NCBI RefSeq assembly: GCF_025447595.1
Contig: NZ_JAOEJU010000010.1
Location: 124,001-188,000, forward strand
Length of the DNA stretch: 64,000 bases
Reading direction: 5' to 3'
Origin: Pseudomonas koreensis
GTDB taxonomy: Bacteria > Pseudomonadota > Gammaproteobacteria > Pseudomonadales > Pseudomonadaceae
Of this stretch, positions 1 to 8,958 are shown one piece after another (within the stretch, counting starts at the first letter, position 1; each line of letters starts with the position of its first letter). The notes beneath the pieces were generated by a model. That model did no database searches. It saw only the letters and a program-made list of their open reading frames with translations, and was not told the DNA's origin. A program made the translations under genes and the position numbers.

Positions 1-1505
1 ACCTGACGGATTTTCGCCAGCAATTCATCGCTCAAGGCTTCGTCGACTTCACCGTGACGAACCCGGCTGCACACCGACAGAACCTCTTCCACCGCGCCTT
101 TGCAGATCAGTTGATGCGGCTGACCGCGCCCCTCGACCACCACCGACATGCGTCGGCGATTGAAGTCGAACGGGATCTCGTCGACCTTGCGAAACGCCGT
201 GCCGACCTTCAGCTCGCGGTGGATTTCCACGTGTTCCAGCACCGCCACGTCCAGCAGGTTTTTCAGGCCGGTCTGGTAGTAGCTGTTGAGGTAAGCCATT
301 TCCAGCACGTCATCGGAGTCTTCGCCCCAGACGTCGACGTTGCGCGCCAGGAAAATCCTGTCCTGGGTCAGGGTGCCGGTCTTGTCGGTGCACAGCACGT
401 CCATGGCGCCGAAGTTCTGGATCGCATCCAGGCGTTTGACGATGACTTTCTTGCGCGACAGGAACACCGCGCCCTTGGCCAGGGTCGAGGTGACGATCAT
501 CGGCAGCATTTCCGGGGTCAGGCCCACGGCAATCGACAGCGCGAACAGCAGTGCTTCGGTCCAGTCACCCTTGGTGAAACCGTTGATGAACAACACCAGC
601 GGCGCCATGACGAACATGAAGCGGATCAACAGCCAGCTGACTTTGTTCACACCTTGCTGAAACGAAGTCACCGCGCGATCAGTCGCCCCGACCCGCTGCG
701 CCAACGCACCGAAATAGGTGCTGTTGCCGGTGGTGAGAATCACCGCCACCGCTGTGCCGGACACCACGTTGGTGCCCATGAACAGGATGTTGTCGAGTTC
801 CAGCGGATTGCGCGTGTCACGATCGGCCTGACGCGGGAATTTCTCCACCGGCATCGATTCACCGGTCATCGCCGCCTGGCTGACGAACAGATCCTTGGCG
901 CTGAGCACCCGGCAATCGGCAGGAATCATGTCGCCGGCCGAGAGCACGATCAGATCGCCGGGCACCAGTTGCTTGATCGGCAGTTCAGCACGCGGCGCAT
1001 CCCGACGCAGCACGGTGGCGGTGTTGCTGACCATCGCCTTGAGCGCGTCGGCGGCCTGGTTGGATTTGCTTTCCTGCCAGAAGCGCAGCAGCGTCGACAG
1101 CACCACCATCGAGAAAATCACGATGGCGGCCTTGAGGTCTTCGGTCAGCCACGAGATCACCGCCAGCAGGGTCAGCAGCAGGTTGAACGGGTTTTTGTAG
1201 CAGTGCCACAGGTGGGTCCACCACGGCAGCGGTTGCTCGTGTTCGACTTCGTTGAGGCCATGCTGCGCACGCAGCACATCGACTTCGAAATCGGTGAGGC
1301 CGTCGGTGTGGGTGCCGAGGTTCGACAGCAGCACGCCACTGTCGCAATGGGCGGCGTCCACCAGTGTATTGGCCAGAGTGGGCGGCACTTCACGGCTGAC
1401 CGTGGTGTCGCTGATGGTTTCCAGCAAGGCCAGGCGACGGAAGTGCCGGGCGATGTGGCGGGTCCGCAGGAAGCCTGCGAAAAATTCCTTGAGCGTAAGT
1501 TTCAT
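1..1505 (-). CDS. mgtA: Magnesium-translocating P-type ATPase MgtA/MgtB (partial, C-terminus beyond window)
   Basis: This is an inner-membrane P-type ATPase that imports Mg2+ and is truncated at the window edge; about 501 N-terminal residues are present of a family length near 900. Reading the complement from the ATG at 1505 gives a protein starting MKLTLKEFF. The actuator-domain motif TGES lies near residue 213 and the phosphorylation motif DKTGT near residue 372, with hydrophobic segments before and between them as expected for transmembrane helices M1-M4. After DKTGT the nucleotide-binding domain begins and runs off the end. MgtA-type enzymes are usually induced by low Mg2+ through PhoPQ, but I see no clear PhoP box upstream. 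The gene reads away from the pyoverdine locus and has no evident link to it. The alternative of another P-type ATPase (Ca2+ or K+) is less likely because the N-terminal region reads like MgtA/B. Confidence 0.93.
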   Translation of the reverse strand, partial: MKLTLKEFFAGFLRTRHIARHFRRLALLETISDTTVSREVPPTLANTLVDAAHCDSGVLLSNLGTHTDGLTDFEVDVLRAQHGLNEVEHEQPLPWWTHLWHCYKNPFNLLLTLLAVISWLTEDLKAAIVIFSMVVLSTLLRFWQESKSNQAADALKAMVSNTATVLRRDAPRAELPIKQLVPGDLIVLSAGDMIPADCRVLSAKDLFVSQAAMTGESMPVEKFPRQADRDTRNPLELDNILFMGTNVVSGTAVAVILTTGNSTYFGALAQRVGATDRAVTSFQQGVNKVSWLLIRFMFVMAPLVLFINGFTKGDWTEALLFALSIAVGLTPEMLPMIVTSTLAKGAVFLSRKKVIVKRLDAIQNFGAMDVLCTDKTGTLTQDRIFLARNVDVWGEDSDDVLEMAYLNSYYQTGLKNLLDVAVLEHVEIHRELKVGTAFRKVDEIPFDFNRRRMSVVVEGRGQPHQLICKGAVEEVLSVCSRVRHGEVDEALSDELLAKIRQ

Positions 1506-1691
1506 GGCTGTTGCCCCTATGGTCAGCCGGGAAACCGTCGAGCAGGTACGTCCTCGTCTTGAGCACCGGGAAACCGGCACGGCAAGGCGTGGCGCGCCGG
1601 TCAGAAAAGACAGGCGTGTCGATAGGCATGCGATGGCGACAATAAAGTCGAAATCACAGGCTTTTCAGTGTCGATGAGAAGGACGTCGGGA

Positions 1692-1711
1692 CATGACCGG
1701 GACCGGTCATG
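1692..1711. promoter_or_regulatory. Perfect 20-bp dyad, possible operator upstream of mgtA
   Basis: CATGACCGG and CCGGTCATG flank a 2-base centre (GA), giving 9-bp perfectly symmetric half-sites about 190 bases upstream of the mgtA start. The short spacer and lack of a T-run fit a dimeric repressor site better than a terminator. The binding protein is unknown. Confidence 0.4.
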
Positions 1712-1977
1712 ATCGGGATGCCGCTGCTCGCTGTTCGGCGAGACAACGGCACAAAGGAATGCGCGTTATCTTGCCGAGAATCTGCCGGTTACAAGGACCG
1801 GCCGACAACTGTCACTCGAACAAGTACCCACTGTGGGTCTCCGCTATTGATGAAAACGCGCGAAGCTTACGCCCCGATATCTGGAGAGTAAACCCGCAAA
1901 AGGAAGTGTGTCGGGGAATGTGGCGGGTGTTCAGGAAGGGTTCAGGATTGAGTTTTTGCGGTGTAGTTGAAGGCCTC

Positions 1978-2070
1978 TTCGCGAGCAAGCCCGCTCCCAC
2001 AGGGGATCTTCATTGAACACAGATTTTGTGGTCAGCAGAGATCCAGTGTGGGAGCGGGCTTGCCCGCGAA
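1978..2070. repeat. Inverted pair of Pseudomonas REP elements
   Basis: The left arm (1978-2006) and right arm (2047-2070) carry the typical Pseudomonas REP core, GGGAGCGGGCTTGC-type, in opposite orientations around a spacer of about 40 bases. Such REP doublets are non-autonomous elements mobilised by REP-associated tyrosine transposases. This copy lies just downstream of the pvdA stop and may act as its transcript-end structure. Confidence 0.85.
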
Positions 2071-2094
2071 GACGATTTGGCAAACGCCGCAGGT

Positions 2095-3432
2095 TTAGCT
2101 GGCAGTCGCCAACAACAGATCCATCACCGAACGGCTGTGCCCACGGTTCTTGCCATGCTCATACAGCGAGCCGGCAATCTCGTCCGCGCGGATCGGCAGG
2201 ATCGACAGCAGCGTATCGCTCAGACCATGGCTGGCCTGGCAGAAGCCCTGCATATACAGACCGGCCTTGCAACGCTCGTCGGTGATCAACCGGTAATTGC
2301 GGTCGACCTCGAAATCGCCCAGGTACTCCTCCAGCGGCGCCAGCAGTTTGCGGTGCATCTGACGCTCGTAACCGGTGGCCAGCACGACCGCGTCGTAGGC
2401 ACGCACGGTGACTTCGCCGGTGGCGTTGTTGCGCACGGTCAGTTCGATACCGCGTTCGGTGGCAGTGGCTTTCTCGACAGTGGTCAGGGTGCGGAACGCA
2501 TGGCGGGCAACACCCGAAACTTTCTGGCGATAGAAGATGCCGTAGATGCGCTCGATCAGGTCGATGTCGACCACCGAGTAGTTGGTGTTGTGGTACTCGT
2601 TGACCAGACGCTCACGCTCGCTGCTCTTCTGCTGGAAGATCAGGTCGGTGAATTCCGGCGAGAACACTTCGTTGACGAACGGGCTGTCGTCCGCCGGCTT
2701 CAGGGCCGAGCCACGCAGAATCATGTCGACCTGCACCGACGGGAACGAGTCGTTCAGGTCGATGAAGGCTTCCGCCGCGCTCTGGCCGCCACCGATGATT
2801 GCGATGCTCATCGGCTGGTTGTTGATGCACGGCTGCTTGGCCATCTCGGCCAGGTACTGCGAATGATGGAACACCCGACCGTCGCCCTTGAGCGCCTTGA
2901 ATGCCTCGGGAATACGCGGCGTGCCACCGGCGCTGACCACCACTGAACGCGCGGTACGCACGAATTGCTGGCCTTCGGTATCACGGGAAATCACCCGCAG
3001 CGCTTCAACCTGATGGTTGTGCAATACCGGCTCGATGGTCAGCACTTCTTCGCCGTATCGGCTCTGCTCGGTGAACTGTGCCGCCACCCAGCGCAGGTAG
3101 TCGTTGTACTCCATGCGGCACGGATAGAAGGTGCCAAGGTTGATGAAGTCCACCAGACGACCGTGGTGCTTGAGGTAGTTGACGAACGAATACGGGCTGG
3201 TCGGATTGCGCAGGGTCACCAGATCCTTGAGGAAGGAAATCTGCAACTCGCTCTGGGTCGACAGGGTGTTGCCGTGCCAGCTGTAGTTGGGTTGTTTGTC
3301 GAGAAACAGAACATCCAGTTCCCCCTGGGTCGGGCCGCGCTCTTGCAGAGCGATGGCGAGCGCCAGGTTCGAAGGGCCGAAACCGACGCCGATCAGGTCG
3401 TGAACGATGGGCGATGCAATTGCCTGTGTCAT
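2095..3432 (-). CDS. pvdA: L-ornithine N5-monooxygenase PvdA
   Basis: PvdA is a flavin-dependent hydroxylase that converts L-ornithine to N5-hydroxyornithine, the precursor of the hydroxamate ligand(s) of pyoverdine. The 445-aa length matches the family. The FAD motif GVGFGPSN lies near residues 16-23, an NADPH-binding IIGGGQSAAE motif lies near residue 213, and the C-terminal LSILPIRADEIAGSLY segment is typical of the siderophore N-monooxygenase family. The gene is downstream of fpvI on the same strand but has its own iron-starvation box at 3511-3534, so it should be PvdS-driven. It is cytoplasmic and acts before the synthetases. No formyltransferase (pvdF) or acetylase that would act on its product is present in the window. 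An inverted REP pair follows the stop codon. Confidence 0.97.
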   Translation of the reverse strand: MTQAIASPIVHDLIGVGFGPSNLALAIALQERGPTQGELDVLFLDKQPNYSWHGNTLSTQSELQISFLKDLVTLRNPTSPYSFVNYLKHHGRLVDFINLGTFYPCRMEYNDYLRWVAAQFTEQSRYGEEVLTIEPVLHNHQVEALRVISRDTEGQQFVRTARSVVVSAGGTPRIPEAFKALKGDGRVFHHSQYLAEMAKQPCINNQPMSIAIIGGGQSAAEAFIDLNDSFPSVQVDMILRGSALKPADDSPFVNEVFSPEFTDLIFQQKSSERERLVNEYHNTNYSVVDIDLIERIYGIFYRQKVSGVARHAFRTLTTVEKATATERGIELTVRNNATGEVTVRAYDAVVLATGYERQMHRKLLAPLEEYLGDFEVDRNYRLITDERCKAGLYMQGFCQASHGLSDTLLSILPIRADEIAGSLYEHGKNRGHSRSVMDLLLATAS

Positions 3433-3510
3433 TTCCAGTGTCCTCTGGACGAAAAGCCTGAGTGACCTGACCGGCCTTGAGCAGGACAGCAGATCGTCTG
3501 TTGAGTAGGA

Positions 3511-3534
3511 ACGAGGACAGTGAAATAAAATTTA
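3511..3534 (-). promoter_or_regulatory. PvdS iron-starvation box of pvdA
   Basis: On the minus strand, TAAAT is followed by exactly 16 bases and then CGT, the established -35/-10-like recognition pattern of sigma factor PvdS. It lies about 80 bases upstream of the pvdA ATG, between fpvI and pvdA. Confidence 0.9.
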
Positions 3535-3545
3535 GCGACGACGGC

Positions 3546-4028
3546 TCAATGGGCATCCCATTGTTTGATGCGCAGGCGGCAATGTTTCATCGCGTTGACG
3601 ATGTGCTTTTCCACCAGAGCCTTGGAAATCCCGAGGTGTTCGGCAATCTCGGGATGCGACAGACCTTCGATCTTGCGCAACAGAAAACTTTCGCGGCACA
3701 GCGGCGAAAGTTCTGCCAGGGCTCGCTGGAGCATCTCCAGGCGTTGACCATGATCGAAGGTGCTGTGAGGTGACGGCGTGAAGTAGCGCTCTTCACTGTC
3801 GAGCACTTCCAGCGACTCGGCCTGACGCAGGGCATTGCGCCGATGGTCGTCGATCACCAGGTTCAGGGCAGTGCGATAAAGAAATGCGCGAGGCTGCTCG
3901 ATCGGCGTTTCGCTGGATCGCTCCAGCACCCGCAGATAAGCGTCATGCACCACATCTTCGGCAACCTGACGGTTGCCGATTCTGGCGTTCAGGAAACACA
4001 CCAACTCGCGATAGTAGTTTTCCAACAT
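3546..4028 (-). CDS. fpvI: ECF sigma factor FpvI (FecI-like)
   Basis: This is a 160-aa extracytoplasmic-function sigma factor that in P. aeruginosa directs fpvA transcription after ferripyoverdine binds the receptor FpvA. I chose the ATG at 4028 (MLENYYREL), which gives the family length; an upstream in-frame extension to 4109 is probably not translated. Region 2 includes NRQVAEDVVHDAYLRVLER and PRAFLYRTALNLVIDDHRR. Region 4 includes LPxLC-like RESFLLRKIEGLSHPEIAEHLGI followed by the HIVNAMKHCR recognition helix. The neighbour pvdA is downstream on the same strand. The cognate anti-sigma gene fpvR, adjacent in P. aeruginosa, is absent here: nothing codes for it between fpvI and pvdR. A Fur-like site upstream (4126-4144) suggests iron repression. 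Confidence 0.93.
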   Translation of the reverse strand: MLENYYRELVCFLNARIGNRQVAEDVVHDAYLRVLERSSETPIEQPRAFLYRTALNLVIDDHRRNALRQAESLEVLDSEERYFTPSPHSTFDHGQRLEMLQRALAELSPLCRESFLLRKIEGLSHPEIAEHLGISKALVEKHIVNAMKHCRLRIKQWDAH

Positions 4029-4125
4029 GATTCCCCGCCGCAGCGTGCGGTTTCGATCCTTGAGCCAGATCCGCGACTGTCGAAAAAGACAATGGCACGA
4101 TAGTGGCAAATTCAGGTGCGTAATT

Positions 4126-4144
4126 TATAGTAATTCTCATATAG
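4126..4144. promoter_or_regulatory. Candidate Fur box upstream of fpvI
   Basis: The 19-base AT-rich stretch beginning TATAGTAATTCTCATATAG matches the canonical Fur consensus at roughly 11 of 19 positions when aligned by eye. It lies about 100 bases upstream of the fpvI start, where iron-dependent repression would be expected. Confidence 0.5.
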
Positions 4145-4215
4145 ATTTAAAGCGCTGTTTCGGTTTGCCCGACAAATTGTTCGTGTCTATACCTGTTACC
4201 GCGTTTTTCATTGCT

Positions 4216-4239
4216 TAAATTCCCCGCTGCTTTCCTCGT
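4216..4239 (+). promoter_or_regulatory. PvdS iron-starvation box of pvdRT-opmQ
   Basis: TAAAT is followed by 16 bases and CGT, on the plus strand about 110 bases upstream of the pvdR start. It is an exact match to the PvdS pattern. Confidence 0.88.
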
Positions 4240-4348
4240 TTAACCATCAGCTCCCCGTGTCTGTCGCGCCCTGCGACAGCGTCCGGTCGTGCTCCGCTTG
4301 CGGTGCCCGATGGACGACGGGCCCGACTCACACTGGCCGGAACCCTGC

Positions 4349-5521
4349 ATGAAACGTCCCCGTCCCGCCCGACGCGCCCTGCTCGCTGCTCTTTGTCTGA
4401 TCCCCGTGATTGCCGTTGCTGCCTGGCAGGTTCTGCCACCCGGTCGTGACAAGTTCGCCACCGTTCAGGTCGGCCGTGGCGATATCGAAAGCAGCGTCAC
4501 GGCTCTGGGCACCCTGCAACCGCGCCGCTATGTGGATGTTGGCGCACAGGCATCCGGGCAGATCCAGAAAATCCACGTCGAAGTCGGCGACGTGGTCAAG
4601 GAAGGCCAGCTGCTGGTGGAGATCGACCCTTCCACGCAGAAGGCCAAACTCGACGCCGGGCGTTACTCCATCGAAAACCTCAAGGCGCAATTGCAGGAAC
4701 AGCGCGCCCAACATGAACTGGCGCAACAGAAATACCAGCGCCAGCAGAATCTCGCCGCCGGCGGCGCAACCCGCGAAGAAGACGTGCAGACCGCCCGCGC
4801 CGAGCTGAAAGCCACCCAGGCGCGGATCGACATGTACCAGGCGCAGATCCGTCAGGCCGAGGCCAGCCTGCGCAGCGATCAGGCCGAACTCGGTTACACG
4901 CGCATCTACGCCCCCATGACCGGCACCGTGGTCGCCCTTGATGCACGCGAAGGCCAGACCCTCAATGCCCAGCAACAGACGCCGCTGATCCTGCGTATTG
5001 CCAAGCTGTCGCCGATGACCGTGTGGGCCGAGGTCTCGGAAGCCGACATCGGTCACGTCAAACCCGGCATGACCGCTTACTTCACCACCCTCAGCGGCGG
5101 GCACCGGCGCTGGAGCAGCACCGTGCGGCAGATCCTGCCGGTGCCGCCCAAGCCACTGGACCAGACCAGCCAGGGCGGCGGCAGCCCCGCCAGTTCAAGC
5201 AAAAGCGGGAGCGCCCGAGTGGTGCTGTACACCGTGCTGCTCGATGTGGATAACGCCGACAATGCACTGATGGCGGAAATGACCACGCAAGTCTTCTTCG
5301 TCGCCAACCAGGCAAAAAATGTCCTGACTGCTCCGGTCGCGGCGCTGCAAGGCAGCACCACCGCCAACCTGCAGACTGCGCAGGTGATCGCCGCCAACGG
5401 CAAGATCGAGACCCGCGAAGTACGCACCGGCATCAGTGATCGCCTGAAAGTACAAATCCTCGAAGGCCTGAATGAAGGCGACCACTTGTTGATCGGCCCG
5501 GCCGACGGCAGTGGAGGTTGA
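4349..5521 (+). CDS. pvdR: Pyoverdine efflux periplasmic adaptor PvdR
   Basis: PvdR is the membrane-fusion (adaptor) subunit of the tripartite PvdRT-OpmQ pump, which exports newly made or recycled pyoverdine from the periplasm. I chose the ATG at 4349 (MKRPRPARR), giving 390 aa with an N-terminal positively charged and hydrophobic membrane anchor (about residues 8-27). The split lipoyl/barrel-sandwich domain is seen around VDVGAQASGQIQKIHVEVGD and later GYTRIYAPMTGTVV, with a Gln/Glu/Ala-rich coiled-coil hairpin (about residues 105-180) between. It resembles MacA. Its stop codon abuts the pvdT start, so the two are co-transcribed from the PvdS promoter at 4216. A frame extension upstream to 4289 is unlikely to be used. 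Confidence 0.95.
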   Translation: MKRPRPARRALLAALCLIPVIAVAAWQVLPPGRDKFATVQVGRGDIESSVTALGTLQPRRYVDVGAQASGQIQKIHVEVGDVVKEGQLLVEIDPSTQKAKLDAGRYSIENLKAQLQEQRAQHELAQQKYQRQQNLAAGGATREEDVQTARAELKATQARIDMYQAQIRQAEASLRSDQAELGYTRIYAPMTGTVVALDAREGQTLNAQQQTPLILRIAKLSPMTVWAEVSEADIGHVKPGMTAYFTTLSGGHRRWSSTVRQILPVPPKPLDQTSQGGGSPASSSKSGSARVVLYTVLLDVDNADNALMAEMTTQVFFVANQAKNVLTAPVAALQGSTTANLQTAQVIAANGKIETREVRTGISDRLKVQILEGLNEGDHLLIGPADGSGG

Positions 5522-7495
5522 ATGCAAACGCCTCTGATCGACCTGCAGGACATCCGCAAGTCCTACGGTGGCGGCGACGCGCCTGAAGTTCATGTCCTGC
5601 GCGGTATCGACCTGTCGATTCACGCCGGCGAGTTCGTGGCGATCGTCGGCGCCTCCGGCTCCGGCAAGTCGACGCTGATGAATATCCTTGGCTGCCTCGA
5701 CCGCCCGACCACCGGCGAATACCGCTTCGCCGGTGAAAACGTCGCGGGCCTGGACACCGACGAGCTGGCCTGGCTGCGTCGCGAAGCCTTTGGTTTCGTG
5801 TTCCAGGGCTACCACCTGATCCCGTCCGGTTCGGCTCAGGAAAACGTCGAAATGCCGGCGATCTACGCCGGCACACCGGCCGCCGAGCGCCATGCCCGGG
5901 CCGCTGCCCTGCTCGACCGCCTGGGCCTTGCCTCGCGCACCGGCAACCGTCCGCACCAACTCTCCGGCGGCCAACAGCAACGGGTATCGATTGCCCGGGC
6001 GCTGATGAACGGCGGACACATCATTCTTGCCGACGAACCCACTGGCGCCCTCGACAGTCACAGCGGCAAGGAGGTCATGGCGCTGCTCGACGAATTGGCG
6101 AGCCAGGGCCACGTGGTGATTCTCATCACCCACGACCGCGAAGTGGCAGCGCGAGCCAAACGCATCATCGAGATCCGCGACGGCCTGATCATCAGCGACA
6201 GCGCCCGGGACAACCCCGAAGCCCAGACCACCGCCAATCCCGGCGCCTTGCAGGCCGTGGATCTGCGCAAACGCCTGAGCGAAGGCGCCGAGGCCACCGG
6301 GGCCTGGAAAGGCGAACTGGTGGACGCACTGCATGCCGCCTGGCGAGTGATGTGGATCAATCGCTTCCGCACGGCGCTGACCCTGCTCGGGATCATCATC
6401 GGCGTGGCGTCGGTGGTGGTGATGCTCGCGGTCGGCGAAGGCAGCAAGCGTCAGGTCATGGCGCAGATGGGCGCCTTCGGCTCGAACATCATTTACCTCA
6501 GCGGCTCGGCGCCCAACCCGCGTACGCCGCCCGGCATCGTCACCCTCGACGACGTCGCCGCGCTGGCAAGCCTGCCGCAGGTCATGCGGATCATGCCGGT
6601 CAACGGCTCCGAAGCCGGCGTGCGGTTCGGCAACGCCGACTACCTGAGCTACGTGGGCGGCAACGACACCAACTTCCCGGCGATCTTCAACTGGCCGGTG
6701 GTTCAGGGCAGTTACTTCACCGAAGCCGACGAGCAGAGTGCAGCGGCCGTCGCGGTGATCGGGCACAAGGTACGCACGCGATTGCTCAAGGATGTCGCCA
6801 ACCCCATCGGCCAGTACATCCTGATCGAAAACGTGCCGTTCCAGGTGGTCGGCGTGCTGGCGGAAAAAGGCGCCAGCTCCGGCGACTCCGACAGTGACAA
6901 CCGGATCGCCGTGCCTTACTCGGCCGCCAGTGTGCGGCTGTTCGGTACACGTAATCCTGAATACGTGGCCATCGCCGCCGCCGATGCGCGCAAGGTCAAG
7001 GAGGCCGAACACGCCATCGAACAACTGATGCTACGCCTGCACAACGGCAAGAAGGATTTCGAGCTGACCAACAACGCCGCGATGATTCAGGCCGAGGCTC
7101 GCACGCAGAACACCCTGTCGCTGATGCTCGGTTCGATTGCTGCGATTTCGCTGTTGGTTGGTGGCATCGGGGTGATGAACATCATGCTGATGACCGTGCG
7201 CGAACGCACCCGCGAGATCGGCATCCGCATGGCCACCGGCGCCCGCCAGCGCGACATCCTGCGCCAGTTCCTCACTGAAGCGGTGATGTTGTCGGTGGTC
7301 GGCGGGATCGCCGGGATCGCCCTGGCACTGATCGTCGGCGGCATCCTGATTCTCAGCGAAGTCGCCGTAGCGTTCTCCTTGATGGCGGTGCTCGGTGCCT
7401 TTGGCTGCGCCCTTGTGACCGGTGTTGTCTTCGGCTTCATGCCGGCCCGCAAAGCCGCCCGACTCGACCCGGTGACGGCCCTTACCAGTGAATGA
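5522..7495 (+). CDS. pvdT: Pyoverdine efflux MacB-type ABC transporter PvdT
   Basis: PvdT is the inner-membrane ATPase-permease of the PvdRT-OpmQ pump. The 657 aa comprise an N-terminal ABC ATPase with Walker [10 protein letters not shown], signature LSGGQQQR and Walker [14 protein letters not shown] MacB-type membrane part follows: one helix near residue 285, a large periplasmic domain (about 310-530) and three C-terminal helices including the conserved [17 protein letters not shown] segment. The ATG follows the pvdR stop with no gap, and the opmQ start lies at or within a few bases of the pvdT stop, so the three genes are translationally linked. It belongs to the type VII ABC (MacB) family, which drives mechanotransmission to an outer-membrane duct rather than membrane translocation. 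Confidence 0.96.
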   Translation: MQTPLIDLQDIRKSYGGGDAPEVHVLRGIDLSIHAGEFVAIVGASGSGKSTLMNILGCLDRPTTGEYRFAGENVAGLDTDELAWLRREAFGFVFQGYHLIPSGSAQENVEMPAIYAGTPAAERHARAAALLDRLGLASRTGNRPHQLSGGQQQRVSIARALMNGGHIILADEPTGALDSHSGKEVMALLDELASQGHVVILITHDREVAARAKRIIEIRDGLIISDSARDNPEAQTTANPGALQAVDLRKRLSEGAEATGAWKGELVDALHAAWRVMWINRFRTALTLLGIIIGVASVVVMLAVGEGSKRQVMAQMGAFGSNIIYLSGSAPNPRTPPGIVTLDDVAALASLPQVMRIMPVNGSEAGVRFGNADYLSYVGGNDTNFPAIFNWPVVQGSYFTEADEQSAAAVAVIGHKVRTRLLKDVANPIGQYILIENVPFQVVGVLAEKGASSGDSDSDNRIAVPYSAASVRLFGTRNPEYVAIAAADARKVKEAEHAIEQLMLRLHNGKKDFELTNNAAMIQAEARTQNTLSLMLGSIAAISLLVGGIGVMNIMLMTVRERTREIGIRMATGARQRDILRQFLTEAVMLSVVGGIAGIALALIVGGILILSEVAVAFSLMAVLGAFGCALVTGVVFGFMPARKAARLDPVTALTSE

Positions 7496-7502
7496 TCGAC
7501 CT

Positions 7503-8897
7503 ATGAAACCGCGCCTCAGCCTGTTGACCGTTTGCTTGATACTCAGCGCCTGCAGCAGTCCCGTCCAGCGTCCGGACAGCGGCGTGCAGCCGCCCCCGAC
7601 CTGGCAATCGCCTCACATCGACAACCGCGCGCGCGAGGAAGCGCGCTGGTGGACCCGGTTCTCCAGTCCGCAACTCAATCAACTGATCGAACAGGCCCAG
7701 GTCGGCAGCTACGATCTGGCCGCCGCCATTGCCCGGGTGCGTCAGGCCCGCGCCGACACCGTCATCGCCGGCGGCTCGCAATTACCCGAGGTGCAAGCCA
7801 CGGCCAACGCCAATCGCCAGAAACTGCTGCGCGGCAATGGCTACAGCCAGCTCGATGCGAGCAGCAGCAACAAGGCCGTGGATTACTTCGACGCCGGCCT
7901 GAGTGCCAGTTACGAAATCGATTTCTGGGGCGGCAACCGGGCCTCCCGGGACAGCGCCCGATTCAGCTTGCAGGCCAGCGAATTCGACCGGGCCACAGTG
8001 GAGCTGACTCTGCTCAGCGGCGTGGCCAACAGTTATGCGCAAGTCCTGTCGCTGCGCGAACAGAGCCGCATCGCCGAACTCAATCTGACCAATGCACAAA
8101 ACGTCCTGCAACTGGTGCAGACCCGCTTCAATGCCGGCTCCGCCACCGCGCTGGAACTGGCCCAGCAAAAAAGCCTGGTGGCGGCGCAGCAACGGCAGTT
8201 GCCCACCGTGCAGCAACAGGCCGAAGACGCGCGGATCAGTCTCGCCGCCCTGCTCGGCCGTCCCGTGCAGCAGTTACCAGCCAGCGTCGAATCGTTCGAG
8301 CAGATGCAATGGCCGGAGATTGCCACCGGCGTACCGAGCGATCTACTGACCCGCCGCCCGGACATCGCCCGCGCCGAAGCACAATTGGCGGCGGCCCAGG
8401 CCGACGTAACCGTTGCCCGTGCGGCGATGTTTCCCAAGCTGACCCTGACCGCCAACCTGGGCTCGGGCGCCAACCAGATCGGCGATGTGCTGCGCAGCCC
8501 GTTCTACAACCTGACCGGCGGCCTCGTCGCTCCGATCTTCAACAACGGCCGCCTCGGTGCCGAGCGCGACAAGGCCACGGCCCGGCAGGACGAGCTGCTG
8601 CAGACCTATCGCGGTGCGATCATCAACGGTTTTGCCGACGTGGAAAAAGCCCTCAACAGCATTCGCGGGCTGGATGAGCAACGGCAGTGGCAAACCGAGG
8701 AGCTGAATCAGGCACAGACCGCTTTCAACATCGCCCAGAGCCGCTACCAGGCCGGCGCCGAAGACTTGCTGACAGTCCTGGAAACCCAGCGCACGCTGTA
8801 TGCGGCGCAGGATCAGAATGTGCAACTGCGCCTGTCGCGGATGCAAGCGAGCATCGCGCTGTACAAGGCGCTGGGAGGCAGTTGGGAGATTCGCTGA
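7503..8897 (+). CDS. opmQ: Outer-membrane efflux lipoprotein OpmQ
   Basis: OpmQ is the outer-membrane duct of PvdRT-OpmQ. From the ATG at 7503 the protein is 464 aa and starts MKPRLSLLTV, with a lipoprotein signal peptide ending in the lipobox LSAC (Cys17). A GTG start at 7488, overlapping pvdT, would add five residues (MNDRP) and is less compatible with a tidy signal peptide. The body shows the duplicated outer-membrane efflux (OEP/NodT-type) repeat, with the characteristic SYEIDFWGGNRASRDSAR and LLTRRPDIARAEAQLAAA segments. It is the last gene of the operon and is followed by a strong stem-loop terminator at 8920-8958. Confidence 0.94.
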   Translation: MKPRLSLLTVCLILSACSSPVQRPDSGVQPPPTWQSPHIDNRAREEARWWTRFSSPQLNQLIEQAQVGSYDLAAAIARVRQARADTVIAGGSQLPEVQATANANRQKLLRGNGYSQLDASSSNKAVDYFDAGLSASYEIDFWGGNRASRDSARFSLQASEFDRATVELTLLSGVANSYAQVLSLREQSRIAELNLTNAQNVLQLVQTRFNAGSATALELAQQKSLVAAQQRQLPTVQQQAEDARISLAALLGRPVQQLPASVESFEQMQWPEIATGVPSDLLTRRPDIARAEAQLAAAQADVTVARAAMFPKLTLTANLGSGANQIGDVLRSPFYNLTGGLVAPIFNNGRLGAERDKATARQDELLQTYRGAIINGFADVEKALNSIRGLDEQRQWQTEELNQAQTAFNIAQSRYQAGAEDLLTVLETQRTLYAAQDQNVQLRLSRMQASIALYKALGGSWEIR

Positions 8898-8919
8898 AAC
8901 ACTGATTCGCACAAACGGG

Positions 8920-8958
8920 AAAGGATCGCAGCCTGACACAGACTGCGATCCTTTTTTT
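8920..8958. terminator. Bidirectional Rho-independent terminator between opmQ and pvdP
   Basis: A 12-bp perfect stem (AAAGGATCGCAG / CTGCGATCCTTT) with an 11-base loop is followed by T7 on the plus strand. It separates the convergent opmQ and pvdP genes and overlaps the pvdP stop codon. Confidence 0.88.

Larger units (their letters stand above)
1506..2094. other. Intergenic region between mgtA and pvdA
   Basis: No convincing gene is seen in this stretch of about 590 bases. It holds the upstream region of mgtA, a 20-bp perfect dyad at 1692-1711 and an inverted pair of REP sequences at 1978-2070. Short open frames here lack a good ribosome-binding site and resemble no family I know. The mgtA promoter and leader should lie in 1506-1900. 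Confidence 0.6.
4029..4348. other. Divergent promoter region between fpvI and pvdR; no fpvR
   Basis: This stretch of about 320 bases holds the divergent promoters of fpvI (Fur-like box at 4126-4144) and pvdR (PvdS box at 4216-4239). The central part (about 4110-4215) is notably AT-rich compared with the rest of the window. No open frame resembling the roughly 330-aa anti-sigma regulator FpvR fits here. Confidence 0.7.

Noticed and set aside
54..1562. Plus-strand 502-codon frame over mgtA
   Set aside because: The complement encodes TGES and DKTGT P-type ATPase motifs; the plus frame is His/Gln/Arg-rich without domains.
1390..1629. Minus-strand 79-codon frame overlapping the mgtA start as a regulatory leader peptide
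   Set aside because: It extends about 115 bases into mgtA, has no clear ribosome site and lacks the Pro-rich pattern of known mgt leader peptides.
1693..2016. Small plus-strand frames between mgtA and pvdA
   Set aside because: They run through the palindrome and the REP repeat, have no ribosome site and resemble nothing known.
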